DNA of 64,000 nt, from NCBI GenBank assembly GCA_016806645.1, contig JACSYO010001810.1, positions 4,017,001 through 4,081,000 of the forward strand. The letters are read 5' to 3'. Source of the stretch: Ophiodon elongatus (Eukaryota; Chordata; Actinopteri; Perciformes; Hexagrammidae). The translations under genes and the position numbers were made by a program. Below the pieces are notes generated by a model. That model had not been told where the DNA came from. It did not search any database and saw only the letters and a program-made list of their open reading frames with translations. Positions 1 through 14,300 of this stretch are shown here, in pieces (the stretch's first letter is position 1; each line of letters begins with the position of its first letter).

Positions 1-2930
1 TTTTCTGCAAACATATTAGCCATGTGCTTGGGTTTGTTGTATTTGTAAGGGTTGTAAGGGCGTTTGATTTTGGGATAACGGGCTGTCAGACAAATGGACT
101 TTTGTCTAATGTGACAATTTTTGGACTCTTGGGGTTTTGTAATAATGGGCCATCAGAACAATGCATGACACCAGCAGTGGTACTGATCTGACGGAACACA
201 GGGCTGAGGGAACATAGACATGCATCTGAGCCACAGCCTCGCCATATTGAGAGCCCTGTCGAGGCACTATTATGCTCTGATTTTTTTATTAATCACCTGT
301 AATTGTTCTTGGATTCAATTTAGTTTTCACAACAACTTAAGTTGATGAAACACTTGTGGCACTGTGGGCAGATTTCTATGTTTGCCTTTGCTGTTGATTT
401 CAGAATGTGATCAGATTTTATTACATATCTCTGCAATTAACCTAGCGTTAGCTTTTTGCTTATTATTATATTATCTGAATCATGCAATCACTATGACAGC
501 TAGCTGACTTAAATAGCTTCTTAATCCACAAACATGGCAACAACAACAAGTGTGTCCTGGCCGTGTGCGTCACTTTTTGACGTCGCCTGGAAACCGTTTC
601 TATTGTGTTGTGAAATTTGTCACTGATGTGTCAGTATATAACAATACACACAGAAACCCCAGGTGACAGCAAAACAAATCTATCAAATCAAATATATTTC
701 ACATGCACATATCCAGATAGTTTTGTTATTTTTTTGTTAATTACCCCTGTTAATTTAAAGCTTATGTTTTTTAATTGATTACGGCTGGAAGCCAATCACT
801 GTGCAATTAGATTGCAAAAACGACCTCCCTTCTCTTCGTTATTCAAAGGCTTTTAGAGTCTTCTAAGAGTTGGGGGGTCATATTAGCAGGGCTATGAAGT
901 GGAAGAACAAGCAAGGTTAATGAGCCAGAGTAGACAGAGCAGTGCTGACAGCGCTGAAAGAAGACGGCAAAGAGAGGTGAAAAGGGAATGGCTTTGTTTT
1001 TGATGGTTGAAACACATGGTAAAAGAGCCACAAATTTACCTCCTGCATAAAATTAACTTAATGTTAACTTTTACTGTGTGTAACATATTGACAAACGCTA
1101 ACATCAGTTTGTGGAAATTATAATTTGCCTGTGGGATGTGCTCCTCTGAATGGGATTATACAACTCATCTGAGTGTGGCCAGTGAGTGTCAAGCTACATC
1201 TTAACCACGACTGGCAAAACTGTGTGGAGCTCATCTCCGCTGAGGCAGAACTAAAATCTGGAAATAATCAGCTAGTGGGGAACATGAGAAATTCTCCAGA
1301 AAACACTTTAACGCCATTGGAACCCACTGCTCCTCAAGATTGGATTCAGGTACCTAATCCCAGGCGGCAGCTGCCCCCCCCTTCCCCTCGCTTTTCTTTC
1401 ATACAGTGGAGTCGAGCAGCCATGGGGTGTCAAAGGGGGCAGAGAGACTGCTGTGGCTGACACCTGCTGGGCGCTATAAATATAAAAAAAAACTGGAGCT
1501 GCCATTGTTAGTTTGTACTGTAGTTTTCTCTCTCGGGCCACTCTCTCTCGTGGGCTGATGTTTACTTTAATGCAAGTTGAAAGCTTCTGCCATCACCAAA
1601 CCATTAGATAAGCAAAGCATCCAAATAACTCAAGTGATTCTACCCAACAGCAAAGATCTCGACCTAGATCACAGAGAAAAGACGTCACTGTAGCTGGTGT
1701 TCCACAAAACACCATCTTGCCATAAACTGAACATTCGAATTAAACAGTTATTGGAAAAACTTGCAACATTTGCTGAACGTCTCTCTGTACCATATTCAAA
1801 ACATTGATCTAGCAGCAACGATCTGTATGTAAAGATATAGTGGAGTAATGCCCGAGCAGAGGATAAGTAATCCTGCCTCTGTGTTGTAATCCGAGTTTCT
1901 TCTTGATTTGTTGACATAGCCGGGCCAGCCCTTCATGTCTTTTAGTGCATGTTAATGCATGTTAGTGCATGTGAGCGTGCCCCACTGGCCAGCTCACTGT
2001 CACTGCTCTGCATTGCACTCATATGACGGTTACAGCTGATAATCGTCATGGAAACGTACAATGATGTAATCAGACGTATTACTGACCCACAAACAAGCAA
2101 CAATTTTTATCCTTTTATCAATACTTCCAACAAGCTTATATTGTAAAAGAGAATAAAGTAATAGCCCCGGAAATACCAACATATTGGTTTGTGATGGAAT
2201 GAACTCATAACGAGGTTTTCCTTCTAAGAAGCCAATATGTTCCTTCCATATAAAAGTATTACTTTAATAGATGCAGTTAATCTTTGCATCTGACCTGGTC
2301 AAATTCTTTCAGGTAATGCAATTTGCCCCACATGTTCTAATAAATACTAAGCGAACCTGGTATAACTCAAGATCCCAGCAGATGTCAGAGAGATGGAGAG
2401 TTTTTGTTTGAAGATCAGCGAGATGTGAACCACACACATGACGCTGTATGTTACTTGTATTATGTTACATTCTCCTGGTAATGTCTCATGGGGAAATGGT
2501 AAGCAGAATGTGCGTGTTGTTTGGAAATGTTTTTCTCCTAAGATTTTCTGGTTATATTCTGCTAAAATGACAGGAAAGCTTTTCTTTGTCTGTTTGCTTT
2601 CTGGCTTTTCTCCCCTCTTTGCCTGGGTTGTATCCTACACAGCACCAGTAGACGTGTTCTTTACAGATGATCTCCTCTGGATTTCCAATTTGCAGTGCTC
2701 TGACTGTTACAGGCAGCAGCAGTGCTTTAGCAGGGCCGTCAAAGCCCAACTGCCCCCTGCACTGCCTAAAAGTGTGACACCTCTATTCCATGCTCTTGTC
2801 AGTTTATAGAAGAAAAAGTGGATTAATGTCAGTTTCAGCGAGCCTCACAAAGCAAAGTGTAGCTTCGAACACGAGAGTGATTCTTGTTGAGACGGTCATC
2901 TGCGGCATCTGTCGGAGGGAGAGAAAAACA

Positions 2931-3000
2931 GAGTGGGGATAGAAGGAGAGAAAGGGAGAGAGAGGGTGAGAGGGAGAGAGAGGGAGAGAGAGGGTGAGAG
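2931..3000. repeat. GA-rich low-complexity tract
   Basis: Degenerate GAGAGG/GGGAGA units fill this stretch. Short Ser/Leu/Pro-rich open frames on the minus strand are translations of this tract and are not genes. Confidence 0.8.
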
Positions 3001-3130
3001 CTAGCACTACAACACATCGGATACACACACCAGCAGGGTCATCATACGTAGCCTGTTTAGAGGCAGAAGCTTAATCACATGTAAGCGGCATCAGACAGCC
3101 GACACCTCGATGTGTTTTGGAGATATGATG

Positions 3131-3132
<2 letters not shown>

Positions 3133-3198
<66 letters not shown>

Positions 3199-3201
3199 TG
3201 T
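3133..3201. repeat. TG/CA dinucleotide microsatellite
   Basis: About 34 TG units with one TA interruption near 3,191. It produces spurious Cys-Val and His-Thr open frames on both strands. It is a typical long teleost microsatellite and likely polymorphic. Confidence 0.95.
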
Positions 3202-6200
3202 TTTCTGCCAGACCCTCCCCCCATGGCCTTCCCCTCCACTTGATTTTCCCAAGAGACACCCTGCTGAGAAAACGACAGGGCAGCAAAAATGTACAAAACC
3301 AGCTCTCTGCTGGCTCAGACCACCTTTCTCTGCTTATAGAAAAAACGCCTGAACCAAGCCAAAGGAATAAAATACTGACAAACAATCCTTTTTACTATCA
3401 TGCAAATAAACTCAGCTCTGCTACCCCAAAACACAATGCATCAATTTAATTATCAATTTTTTTTTATGTATATATACATAGTCTCTCTATATATTATTTA
3501 GATTAGTTACATAAATATAGAAAAAAGGGTTATTTGCATCATTAATATTTGAAAACACTGAGGTAAAACATGTTTATTTTTTAATTTCTGAACATAAAAG
3601 ATTTTTTTTTTAAATGTAATTTGAACTGATTTGATTACCTTTAATTTCAATTATTAAATAATATGGATTTGAAAGTATTAGAAGTGACCAGGACTCATAT
3701 GCAGCAAGAGTCAAGCTGAAATGTGCCAATAAATATGTATTAGACTTTCCTCTCTAATAGGTCATATGTGCACTTGTGTTTATGCCCTCTCCTTGATAGT
3801 GTGCCACATGGTCAGGCTATTTATATCCTAACACTGAGGTCTGGATGACATCAGTGACAGCTGTGTAAAGATGACTATTAATCTGTAATTGATCAAAAAA
3901 GTAAAAGAAAAAAAACAATTCAGACTGCTGTAATGGAGGATCTGGTTATATACTGCTTGCCATAAATTAATGTTGAAGATGCTTTCCTTATGTAAAACAC
4001 TGTGCTGTGTGCATTTCCTCTTTAACTTATAAAGTTGTTCATGATTAAAGAAGAAGAAGGTTTGGTACTTTATCTAAATAATACATTTGGCAAAGACGTT
4101 GTCTATGTTGTCTAAGATTTGTACACTTTCAATTTTTTACCCCAGACTTAGAGACCTGTTTTCACCAACGACGGGGTCTTAGAACACACCGACCATGGCC
4201 TGCCTGACCATTGGGACAGATAGACTTTGCAGCAATTATTAATTTGTAGTTTCTTTCAACAATAAATAAATAAAAGCAATTCATGGGATGTACAGTATGA
4301 ATATCAATTAAATTATATTGTATGGATGTTCTTAGTTTGAGTTGAGTTTACATATATTTATTGGATGTAAATCCTGCCCACAATTTAATTGAGTTTATCC
4401 AATGAGTTCTTTTTTTTGAGTGTTTGGATATTATTGTTTCAAAGCAGGACTAAAAGCTGGTGGAGAATCTTGCATAATGATCACCGCACATTGTATGAAA
4501 CCATTAGAAGTGGTCGATTTAAAGTTGTGACAGTTCAAGGGAATCGGGAGCCATAACATATACAGAATGGTCCAGAGCAAGGTCAGTGTTTTAGTACCTC
4601 TCCATGTCTATGCACTGAAGCTGACAAGGATGCAGCACATTTCATTTGGGACCGCCGGGGAAGACAATGTAGAGCCATGACTTGTCTAGACGCCTGGTGC
4701 TTGTCCTTAGCACGATGGCTTAGTAACAGCCCTGTGTTGAAATAAATCTCTAACCCAGTCTCTGCCTGTATCAAAGAACCAGCAGATTCTTTGCACCCAG
4801 ACTAAGCAATGCACTCTGCCTGCTTTGTAATGCATGCACTTTACATTGCTATATACTCGACGGCTCGGACTTGCCTGATTGACCTGCATTCCAGAGCCAG
4901 CCCGCTCTCTGCTCACCACACCTGGGGCCCCGGGGCTGGCGTGTGGCTGTCACCGGCCATCGCCACGCCATGCGATTGATGACAGCTATTCACTGATGAA
5001 GCTGTATTCATCATTCCTGTCCAGGGCTGCACTGACCAGATGGACCCTGACCATCCATCCACTGTCAGGGACACATCTGTTCCCGTTGTTGCTTAGAGTA
5101 CTAACAAGTCACCTGCTCCCTGAAAGGCTGGTGTCAGCCACAGAGGGATGGATGCTGCTACATGCTGCCTATTAAAGACAGAGAAACATCCCCAACACAA
5201 AACTACCGAATCTTAATTTTTGTTTGTGTTGCAGGGATCTTTAATCAGTATGATGCTACAATCAAGATGCACAGCTAAACCTCTTTAGTGCGATTATACA
5301 CTAGTAGGTGACATCTTGCTAAACGGTTCTTTAATTATTCTGCCATTTGTTAAATTATTGAATTAACTTAATTGCATTTCACCCATGAAAATGCTTTAAA
5401 TAGAGCACATGTTTTCAGCTGAATTCCTCTCTGCTGTTCTCTGACAGGTGGAATCAGTTGCAAAGAAAAAATAATTGAAAAGAAAGTAGTTTAACAGCTT
5501 TAATCTTTGACACGACAATCTTTGCATTATCATTTAGTTTCTGTAAGGCAAGAATTGTCTTAATTTCAGTGTTTAAAATAAGGTTCAACTCTGCCTGGAA
5601 ACATTCCATCCACTGTCATAAGACATTAAAATACACCTTTCATAAGTTTGAAATAGTCTGTACAAAAACACACCATCCTTGACTAATCCATTTGTTAAAA
5701 AGGAGGAACAGCAGCGGTTGCGTTGACTGTGCTATACACTGAAGGAAAAGCCATAATTCTGCCCGGGTTCACTGCGGTTTCTTACCATGTAAATTCTTGG
5801 CTTCCCATTCCAAACTCCTCACACAGGAGGGATGATTTGTATAGGGCTTCGTGCAAGGTTTCGGTGCAGTGCTGTTTCTCTGTCTTTTATAATGACAGTT
5901 TTGCTTTTCCTGGTGAGTCTTTTTGTCTACATGTGTGCTCACAGGTGAGAGCTGGTGAGTTTGCAGCAGGGCCAGTCTCTCAAGATCTGCACTGAAGTGG
6001 CTTGTAGACCTATTTAGCAGGTCTGACTTCATTAGACTCCCTGCGAGGAGGCTGAGTGTGCCTGAGGAAGCCCCGCGAAGTTCTTCATTGTCTTAAGACT
6101 CAATTGTAATCACCTTACTCAGCGTGACAGACAGAAGAGCTCTCTGGCGTGATTGAAAGTATTGATCTCTTGGCAGCTTTCTCTCTAGACAAGTCGGAGA

Positions 6201-7564
6201 TGCACAATCACAGCTTTCACTTTAAAAGAAAAAAAAATATGTCCATCTGCCTTAATCATCTGATCAATAATTAGTATCAGGACAGTGGGGGCTTCAGCCA
6301 CGTGCTTGGTTAGACTGCTTTTAGGTGCCTCTCCTCTGCTTCCCACCAGGGAGGAATCTGCTGAGTAAAGCTGATCTGGTGGACTGGGGCAGTAAGGGCA
6401 GGGTGGATGCCCAAACAGCAATGACTTTCAGATTCACAAGCTCCACCCAGCCGCCTCTGTCCATCCCCCTTCACTGTCGTGCAAGATCGGCAAGATTTCT
6501 GTCACCTTCAGCAATGGCAAACAGCCAAGGGCTCTTGGAACCGAAATTCATTCTCACAGCATCCTGTCGTAGCAGCATGAACTTGATAATCTTCTGATAA
6601 TTGCAGCTTTAAAGGAATATCACAACTCAGGTGGTGGGAGAACAGCGGGTGTATTTGATCACAGTGTGTCATGTTAACAAACATATTTTTGCACCTGATT
6701 ACCATTAACCTCTATGAACACATACTGATGACAATGTCAGACTACTTTTTTGTGTATTGTGGAAAGGCAGTGATAGTTTGTTCTCGAGGAATTAATTTAA
6801 CAAGCTATGGAGCAGTACTGCAATCTAGCCTAGTTACAGTAGCTCAGTCATGAGCTCTGCACCCCGCGTTAAAACTGTGTTTGTGACACATCTCTTCCAT
6901 GGAAACACAATAATAACTGCCTCACTTGCTGACCAAGACCACAACAGTGTTCTCTGGTGCTGCCGCCCCCAATGGGTCTGCCCTCAAAGTAGGACTAAGC
7001 TAGTGCCTGCATGGTGACAGTATGTGTGCAGAACCACAGAGAGGAAATCTGGAAGCCATTATCACTAACATTCCACTGTCAAACCTTTGATTTAAATAAA
7101 GCTGGTCAACTCTATCGTATATATACAAACACCTAACTGCTGGTTTAGACAATAATGAGTATAGCATGTTGTTCGCTCTCCCTCTCTATTTCTGCCCTCT
7201 CTATTCATACAGAGGTCTTAGGGTGCAAAACACAACAACACTGGACAAAGCACATGAAAAAGAAATTTCAAGTTTGAAAATGTTCCTACCTACCACTTCT
7301 GTAATATGTTCACTGATGTTGTATTACATTTTGTTTCTGTACAATATCAAGCAGGATAGGAAAAGATGGTCATCTTGGTTAACTACAGAGATACTGACTT
7401 GAAGCACAAAATGTGCGTGTTTTTTATTTTTACCCACACTGCCCAGCGGCCCACCCCTTCCGTGCAGACTAAAACACCAACAAGGATTGCCATGACATTT
7501 TGTACACACGTTCACAGTTCCCACATTATGTATCCTAATGATTCCTTGTCTTGTCTTTTTAAGT

Positions 7565-7745
7565 CTTCATAGGTCAAAAATGTTCCAATACTTTGGTCAA
7601 CAACCAAACACCTGCAAAAGGAATGACACTCACCTGTACTTTGTTTGTTGTGCTAATTAACAAATGCTAGCATGCTAAAACTAAACTACAATGTCAACCA
7701 TGCAAACATGGCATCTGTATGTCAATTGTTCTTTATAAAATGGTG
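7565..7745 (+). repeat. Diverged dispersed teleost repeat (CTAATTAGCAAATGCTAGCATGC type)
   Basis: The stretch reads through landmarks I associate with a very common interspersed fish repeat: CAATACTTTGGT, then AACACCTGCAAAA, then CTGTACTTTG, then TGCTAATTAACAAATGCTAGCATGCTAA, then a CTACAATGTCAACCATG segment where the usual consensus has a similar ATGGTGAACATGG string. No coding capacity is seen. The assignment is by remembered consensus, so the class (SINE, non-autonomous DNA element or other) is left open. Ends are approximate. Confidence 0.6.
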
Positions 7746-8366
7746 TGTTTTTGTTTGGTTATGGTTATGCTAATTTTTTGGGAGACCAAAGAGGCTCATG
7801 GCTCCTGATGTGTCACTTGTCAGAAGTTGGTAAATGTGTTGTTTTTTTATTCATACGGTCTTTTCACTAAAAGAAATATTCTGGTATTCTGATTACAGAC
7901 AGTCAGTCTTAGTGGCAAATAATTACAGGGATGAAAATCTTCCATCCAGGATTTATTCAGATGATTCTGCTGCACATCTAGGTTAACATTTGTTGTGTTC
8001 CTCCCCTTCATCATAGACCATTTGATTATCGTTTTGTAATTAATAACATGTAGTAAGGTAAGGGTACTTGAATGGCAAGCCAAGCTCTTCTGAGCTCTCC
8101 TTGTGTTTGAGTTGATTACAACCCGATGATACTGACCCTCAGCACAGACAAACTCATCAGATAATTGCTAAGGGTGTATAGAAAGGTCACTGAACAATTA
8201 GAATAAATTGAACCTGTAGGGAACTGTGACAGCACACAGCTCACAGAAAAAAAACACAAACATGAACCTACTCTATGCAAACAAAAAGTTTGGTATATCT
8301 CGCAAAATGGATGAAAAGGGGAGAAATGACAACAGCAGGAACACCAATCATTAAAACTTCATTTTG

Positions 8367-8399
<33 letters not shown>

Positions 8400-11300
8400 G
8401 CTTTCTCTTTGTGACAAAACAATATCAGTGTACCCCATGTTTCAAGAGTTACAGGTCCTTTTAGAAGATTCCTGTCCAAAGAAAGGACAGAAAAGGGCAT
8501 AACATTATCATAAAATACAGAGCGGTTTTCTCTGGAAGGTGCTGTCAGACCTCTACCCTGCAACAATACATGTGTAAAGTGTTTCTGGTTTGGATTAAAC
8601 TACACAGAACCTTTTATTAATCATTATCTGGTCTACAGTACCAAAGCATGTCATTTTGTGGTGTGTATCCAGATTGTGATTCACCTTCCCACAGGGCTAT
8701 TCGGCACCGTATTGTCAGTACGGCGATAAAGCTGTTGATGATAAGAATGTAAAAGAAAAACAGCCTTCTTTTAAACCAACCTTGAGTATTTTTCACCCTC
8801 TTACCATCAAGGCAGACACTTTGGAAACAGGAGGAAATTAATTCTGCTGTTTGTCAGCGTGGATGTGCTGTGCTTTTCTCATTGCACCCAATAATATAAA
8901 GCAAAATATAAAGGCATACATTTGTGTGCATTAGAAAAAAATCTTTAACTGCACATGTTTTTCATTGTCCATATAATATTTCAAAATAAATCAAGTAGTA
9001 TTCTGGCTAAAAGCTTTGTCTCAGACACTGCAATTCTATAGCGTTGGTAATGACAAGCAATAGGCAAGGGAACCAATTAGTGTTTTTCACAACAAGGAAT
9101 AATTGAAAAAATTTCTATGTTGTGATTTTCCAGAAAGCATTTAGCGAGGTACGTCTTTGTTTGTGTAATTGTTGAGCTGTAGCATTGCCTTCCTCTGGGC
9201 GATGTCTTGTTGGAGATGTGCCAATGGTGTTTCACTTGTTGAGTGCATTACTCTGCTAGCTCTAAAGCAAGCAAGAGCACATAGATGGACTAGCCCCAGC
9301 GCACACAGTGCTGTCTCAGAGGCCCAGAGGGCTGCATTGTTATTATCTGCTGTTCAGGAACTACAGATGACTACCATACAGCTCACAGTATGGTGCTGCT
9401 CAGTATCCATACATTGTTGAAATCTGGTTCTGTCATCATACTTCTGCCATCTTGTGTATGCCCACACATTCTGCAAGTCTTGTGATGTTCAGCTGATCAT
9501 CAAAGAATAATAAACACCTTGGTAGTGTAATTAGTGTACGTGATCGGGGTCATACAAAGGGCAGAACTTGATACTGGAGACAAGGGTTCACAGTCCTGTG
9601 TGTGGTAGATTTAACTTTGGTAAAGGTTAAACTAAACTCGTCTTGTCAATCCTGTCTCATTGCTTTTTTTTTACTTCATTCAAAATAGTGATTTTTCACT
9701 CACTCACCTTAACCAAGAGCTTAACCATGAACATGTTAAATGTGTTGTTGCTTTGCAGATATGTTAAGTATGAATATTTTAAGACGTGGCAGATAAGTTA
9801 ATTAAAATGTTTACAAAATATGTTGATGAAAATACTTGTACTTGCTGCTGCATATATTAGTAGATAACCATATTTTCTAGGATATGTGGTTGAGATAGAA
9901 TAATTGAGACAGATGTCAAATAATGAGTCAACACAGTGAACTAATATTAAACCGTTACTTCTTATAGTTAAATATATTTGTGTGAAAGTGAGAAGACGTA
10001 TTTGTGTGTGTCAGTCCATGTGTCATGTAGGACTGGTTATCCTTGTACATATATGTGTCAATGTCCTTGTGTATGTGTGAATAGGGGCTTCTGTGCATGA
10101 GCTTGAATATATCTGTTTGTATGTGTATGTGTGTGCGTGCGGATGTGTTAGTTGATGCCTTCTCTGTGCTCCCCTGCTCATGCACAGGCACTCCAGAGAT
10201 GTCCACGCTAATGGAAGCTGAAGCTGTCGTGGCTGTATTGATTGCTCAGACCTGCAGATTATTGCTCTGAAGAGTGACCAACAGCAACCCACTAAGGTAA
10301 GAACTTCTCTAACCAACAGGAGTGTGGCTGCTCTACCCTGAGAAGCAACATGTTTAATTGTTTGTGGTGTTCTCCGGCCCCTACTGCTGAGGGCCCTGGG
10401 GGAGAAAGGCAAGTCTAGGGCCTGACCTTTCCTTTCCATAGCCAGCCTCATTCACACATAGCCTGGGAAATGTATCAGTGCTCCTCACTTCAACATCGCT
10501 CCAATTACCAGAGACAAACAAAATTGGAGCCCTTATCAAATGGAATAGGAACACTGTATCCTTTGGAGACTATGAGGCAGCTTATGCACTGAATTCTACA
10601 AAAATGAAATACACACTGAGTGAGGCATTTTATAGGTCAAAATTCTGAATTTATATCTTAGTGAGGTTTGTTCTGTTAGAACATGTTATTACTGTTGTAT
10701 GTTAATATCTATGTCCCACAAGGATGTCATGAGCTTACTGATTGAGTGGGAAAATTAGTAAAAGTCTAATCCTGTTACAGACATTCTCCTAAACACCTAC
10801 ATTTATTGCTGCACAGATGCAATGAGGAGATACATTAGAAAAGGCAGCCCTGTGCTGGTATACGAACACACTCCATCAGCATTCAGCTCAGTAGGTTGCA
10901 ATTATAATGAATATTAATGACTGTTTTCTCATACATAATATTCTCATAATGACTCTACAAAGTAAATGCAGCCCTCTTAAAACAACCATTTATCATAACT
11001 ACGTACTAAAGCAGTAACACTGTCAACCACTGGAAAGATAAAGCCATCAGCTACGCTCTTTAAACTCTCACGTGCAAGCTTATGACAGAGGAAGCAGCTA
11101 ATGTTTTTGATAAGAAATTATATTAGACATCATACTATATTATAAGTCATCTACTGAAAAATAAATACCCATCCTCTTTTTTTCCAGTTTTATAACTGGA
11201 TGAGTTGTATGAATTTTGCCATTGAATCTGAATTAAATAATAAAGGTAATTTTAGTGCAACCGTTATAATGTTAAATCATTCACACACTGTTATAGACAT

Positions 11301-14300
11301 CCCCTGTCCAATGAACAAATGCATTACAGCAACTAAAACAAAATGAAATTCAGTGCTGTGTATGTGCTTAAGAGTACTTCTTTACCTCCGTCAAATACCT
11401 TTTCCCGTGGGCCATTAAAACAGCAGAGAAGCCTAGCTCAATCCTCACAGACATTACCTGTGAGCGACTGAACCCTATTTGGGAATTGGTAAAGCGTACA
11501 GAGAAATAGACTTGGGATAGAACAGCCTGGCAAATTCCATTTCACATCTGAAGTGGTCTACTGATTACAGCCGATCAGGAAGTCTTGGAGCTGTTTGGAA
11601 AAGCATTGCCTTGCAAAATGAATCCAACTGCAGGCGCTGTGTTTTACAAGCCCCTCTCACATTTGTCTGTTCTTTACTAGGCTGTTGTGAATGAAGCTCA
11701 GCACATATAAGGGGATGTTTCCCATGTAGTGTTAATGTTTTATTTGTATTAACGATTTTTGGTCAGTTTCATGTAAATATATTTCAGCACCCTGAAACAA
11801 AAGAATTAAAGGTTACATTTTCTTTTTTTTTGTAACTTGCTTCTTATTTTAATTTCTAATTGTTATGATCATCTTTTACTTGCTGATTCCATCGCTGAGA
11901 TATGGGATGAGATACAGCTTTTAACTCTTAAATGCAAAGTAATCAATTTGGATAATGACTTTTAATTATCTTTAATTTATCTTTGATTTCATGTTTTCAC
12001 AACTGAAATAAACTGTATAGTAAAACTTACTTTGTCATAAAGCTGTATGCAGAAGTGTCCCTGTGACCCATTATCTCTACAGTTCACCAGGGTAATTAAA
12101 GTGTTATCATTGCTGATACGAATGGTGACCATATCCATTAAAATAATTCTCAGTTAGTACAAAAGAAAAAAATCTTTCAAATATCTTCATTATTTCTCTC
12201 TATTTCCATCAACCAGTATTTAGAAAAATATGTTGTGTGATCATAGTGGGCTTCAGTCTTTGGCACTAAAGCACTTGAGTGTGATGGGCGAAGTGGCACT
12301 CAGTCACTGTGGAGCTACTGGAGCTGATAAAAGGGAGAGACATTAATTGAATGACCTTGGCATCACTGGTTTTAATAAGCAAGTGAACTTCTATATAAAA
12401 AGCCGACAACTGGAGAAAAATTGTGTCTTACTGGCAAATATTACATTTAGATCTTTCACCGGGTCTCGAATGCTGTTTTTTTGTAGGCCCAAATAATGTT
12501 TAATTGTTAACTAGAAAGCTGAATAAATGAAGTTAGTGTAGATTAACAAGTCATATTGAGTGTCTTCAGCAGTAAAGCGAATGATGCTGAAGTTTGAAAC
12601 TTAATGCTAACTTTTAAAAATGTACTGTAATTAAACAACAATTTCAACTAGTTACTGACATGTTATCTTAAAAATAAAGTGATCTTATGTGATACTGCAC
12701 TGTCCTCCAGAAACATCAGGAAAGGGAGACAAACGAGAGAAAATACACTCAGACTCTAACCTGCAATAGCATCGCGTTATTGGTGGTGAATACCTGAACC
12801 CCAGCTGAGGGCAGACACTGGCTGCTATGACAGATCCATCAAAGCAGCGGAGGCTGTCTCTCCTGTTGTGGACTCCGGCGTGGGCTCTGCCTGCTGCGGA
12901 GAGCAGAGGCCTGCTCCGCATTGTCCACTGGCACCCGGCCAAACTGGCCCTGCTACTATTGTCCTTCACCCACCAAGCTCTGAAGCCTGCTATTCAATTA
13001 AGATACATGAACTTGTGATGCGTGCTTCAAGAGATGCTTTAAACACACTCTTAGCATCAGGAGCATGCATTTAAATGAATACGCGTTGTCACTGCAAAGT
13101 TAATCGTGACGAGGAGCCACTAGAGAGCCTTTCTGAAAAAGTTTTTGTCATGCTTTCTTGCAGACCATATGACACCGTGCTGTACAGTATGCCTTGGACC
13201 AGACTTTCGAACAGTCTCTATATCATCTGGTGTATCTGTCACATCCACAATTACATTATTGCTGTTTCACTCACACGAGCCACTGTGTCAGAGCTCTCAA
13301 AACCAAACAGATGGAGCTAGTTGGCAACAGAAGGCATGCAAATCATGGATCATTTGATTGGAGATCTTATTTAATTATTCAACCAAGTGGCCATTTTGGA
13401 GAAGACTCAATACAAGCTGCCTACTGTACAATATGCATAAGCAACTGTTACAATATTCAACTAATAATGAGTTGCACAAAAAGATGAAAACTAAGAATGT
13501 GTCTTTGGAGTATACATAAAATATCTGGCTGAAGACTGAACATTTTATTTTCTCTGTGGCTTTTATATCAATTCATGAGCTAATTATGTCATTAGCGTTA
13601 GTTTAACTTTGTGAAATATGAATATATGCTGTGATAAGGAAGATAAGCTATATACTTTACAAAGTGTGCATTGATGGCTGCATTGCATTACATTTAGCAT
13701 ACTTACATATGAATGCAAGAGTAGCTCATAAACCATCTCCTCAGATACATCCAGGTTTGCTGTTCATTTTATGAAACCTTGAATCTGAGGAAAAAAAGTA
13801 GTTAGCTGTGACAATGAGCCAAAATTACAATCACATGGAAGGAGCCCAAGGATTTCAAGTAGGGAAGTAAATGAAATGAAAATGTAGAGTTGCCTGAAAT
13901 AGTTTGCAGCAAAACAAAATGAGCTGTATTTAACATTCAGGCACAATGCTGAAAAGTGACAATTGCTTATCTCCATGGAGATCAATAATGGCTGCAGGAT
14001 CATTGTGTAAAGTGTCTGCAGGTTTAATGCAGATAGGATGTCATTATTATTTTCTTTCTCCTAATGACCATCATTATGCATGGACACTGATTGAATTCCA
14101 TTTGTTACCTACGTTTGAGCCTGAGTGGAATAATTACCATTTAAGTATCTCCATTAAAATTCATGCACGGATGTTCATACTCAGACCTTTTTTTTTTTTA
14201 AATAACTAAAATATTCTTTGAATACAAAATTCATTGGATACAACCCAGCCCTGCTTTAATACTTCAAGTCTAATTACATGTGAGTGTTATTAAAGCATGT

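Larger units (their letters stand above)
1..7564. other. 5' intergenic desert, part 1: no gene found
   Basis: No coding exon is supported. All open frames are short, have no recognisable domain and overlap on both strands. The stretch holds a short tandem of a roughly 10-base unit (TGTTAGTGCA-like) at about 1,942-1,978, a GA-rich tract at 2,931-3,000, a TG microsatellite at 3,133-3,201 and an AT-rich block at 3,440-3,700. The moderately GC-rich unique stretches at about 4,860-5,180 and 6,000-6,200 lack obvious repeats and could be conserved non-coding sequence, but nothing in them proves function. A perfect POU octamer (ATGCAAAT) lies at 3,400-3,407. Confidence 0.6.

Noticed and set aside
10285..10305. 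Consensus-like donor AAG|GTAAGA upstream of fign, suggesting an extra 5' exon
   Set aside because: An isolated donor with no CpG-rich promoter or conserved coding content beside it. Such matches occur often by chance in 64 kb.
10023..10451. 142-codon open frame on the minus strand
   Set aside because: Its C-terminal third is a degenerate TG/CA tract translation, the rest has no domain, and no splice or promoter context supports it.
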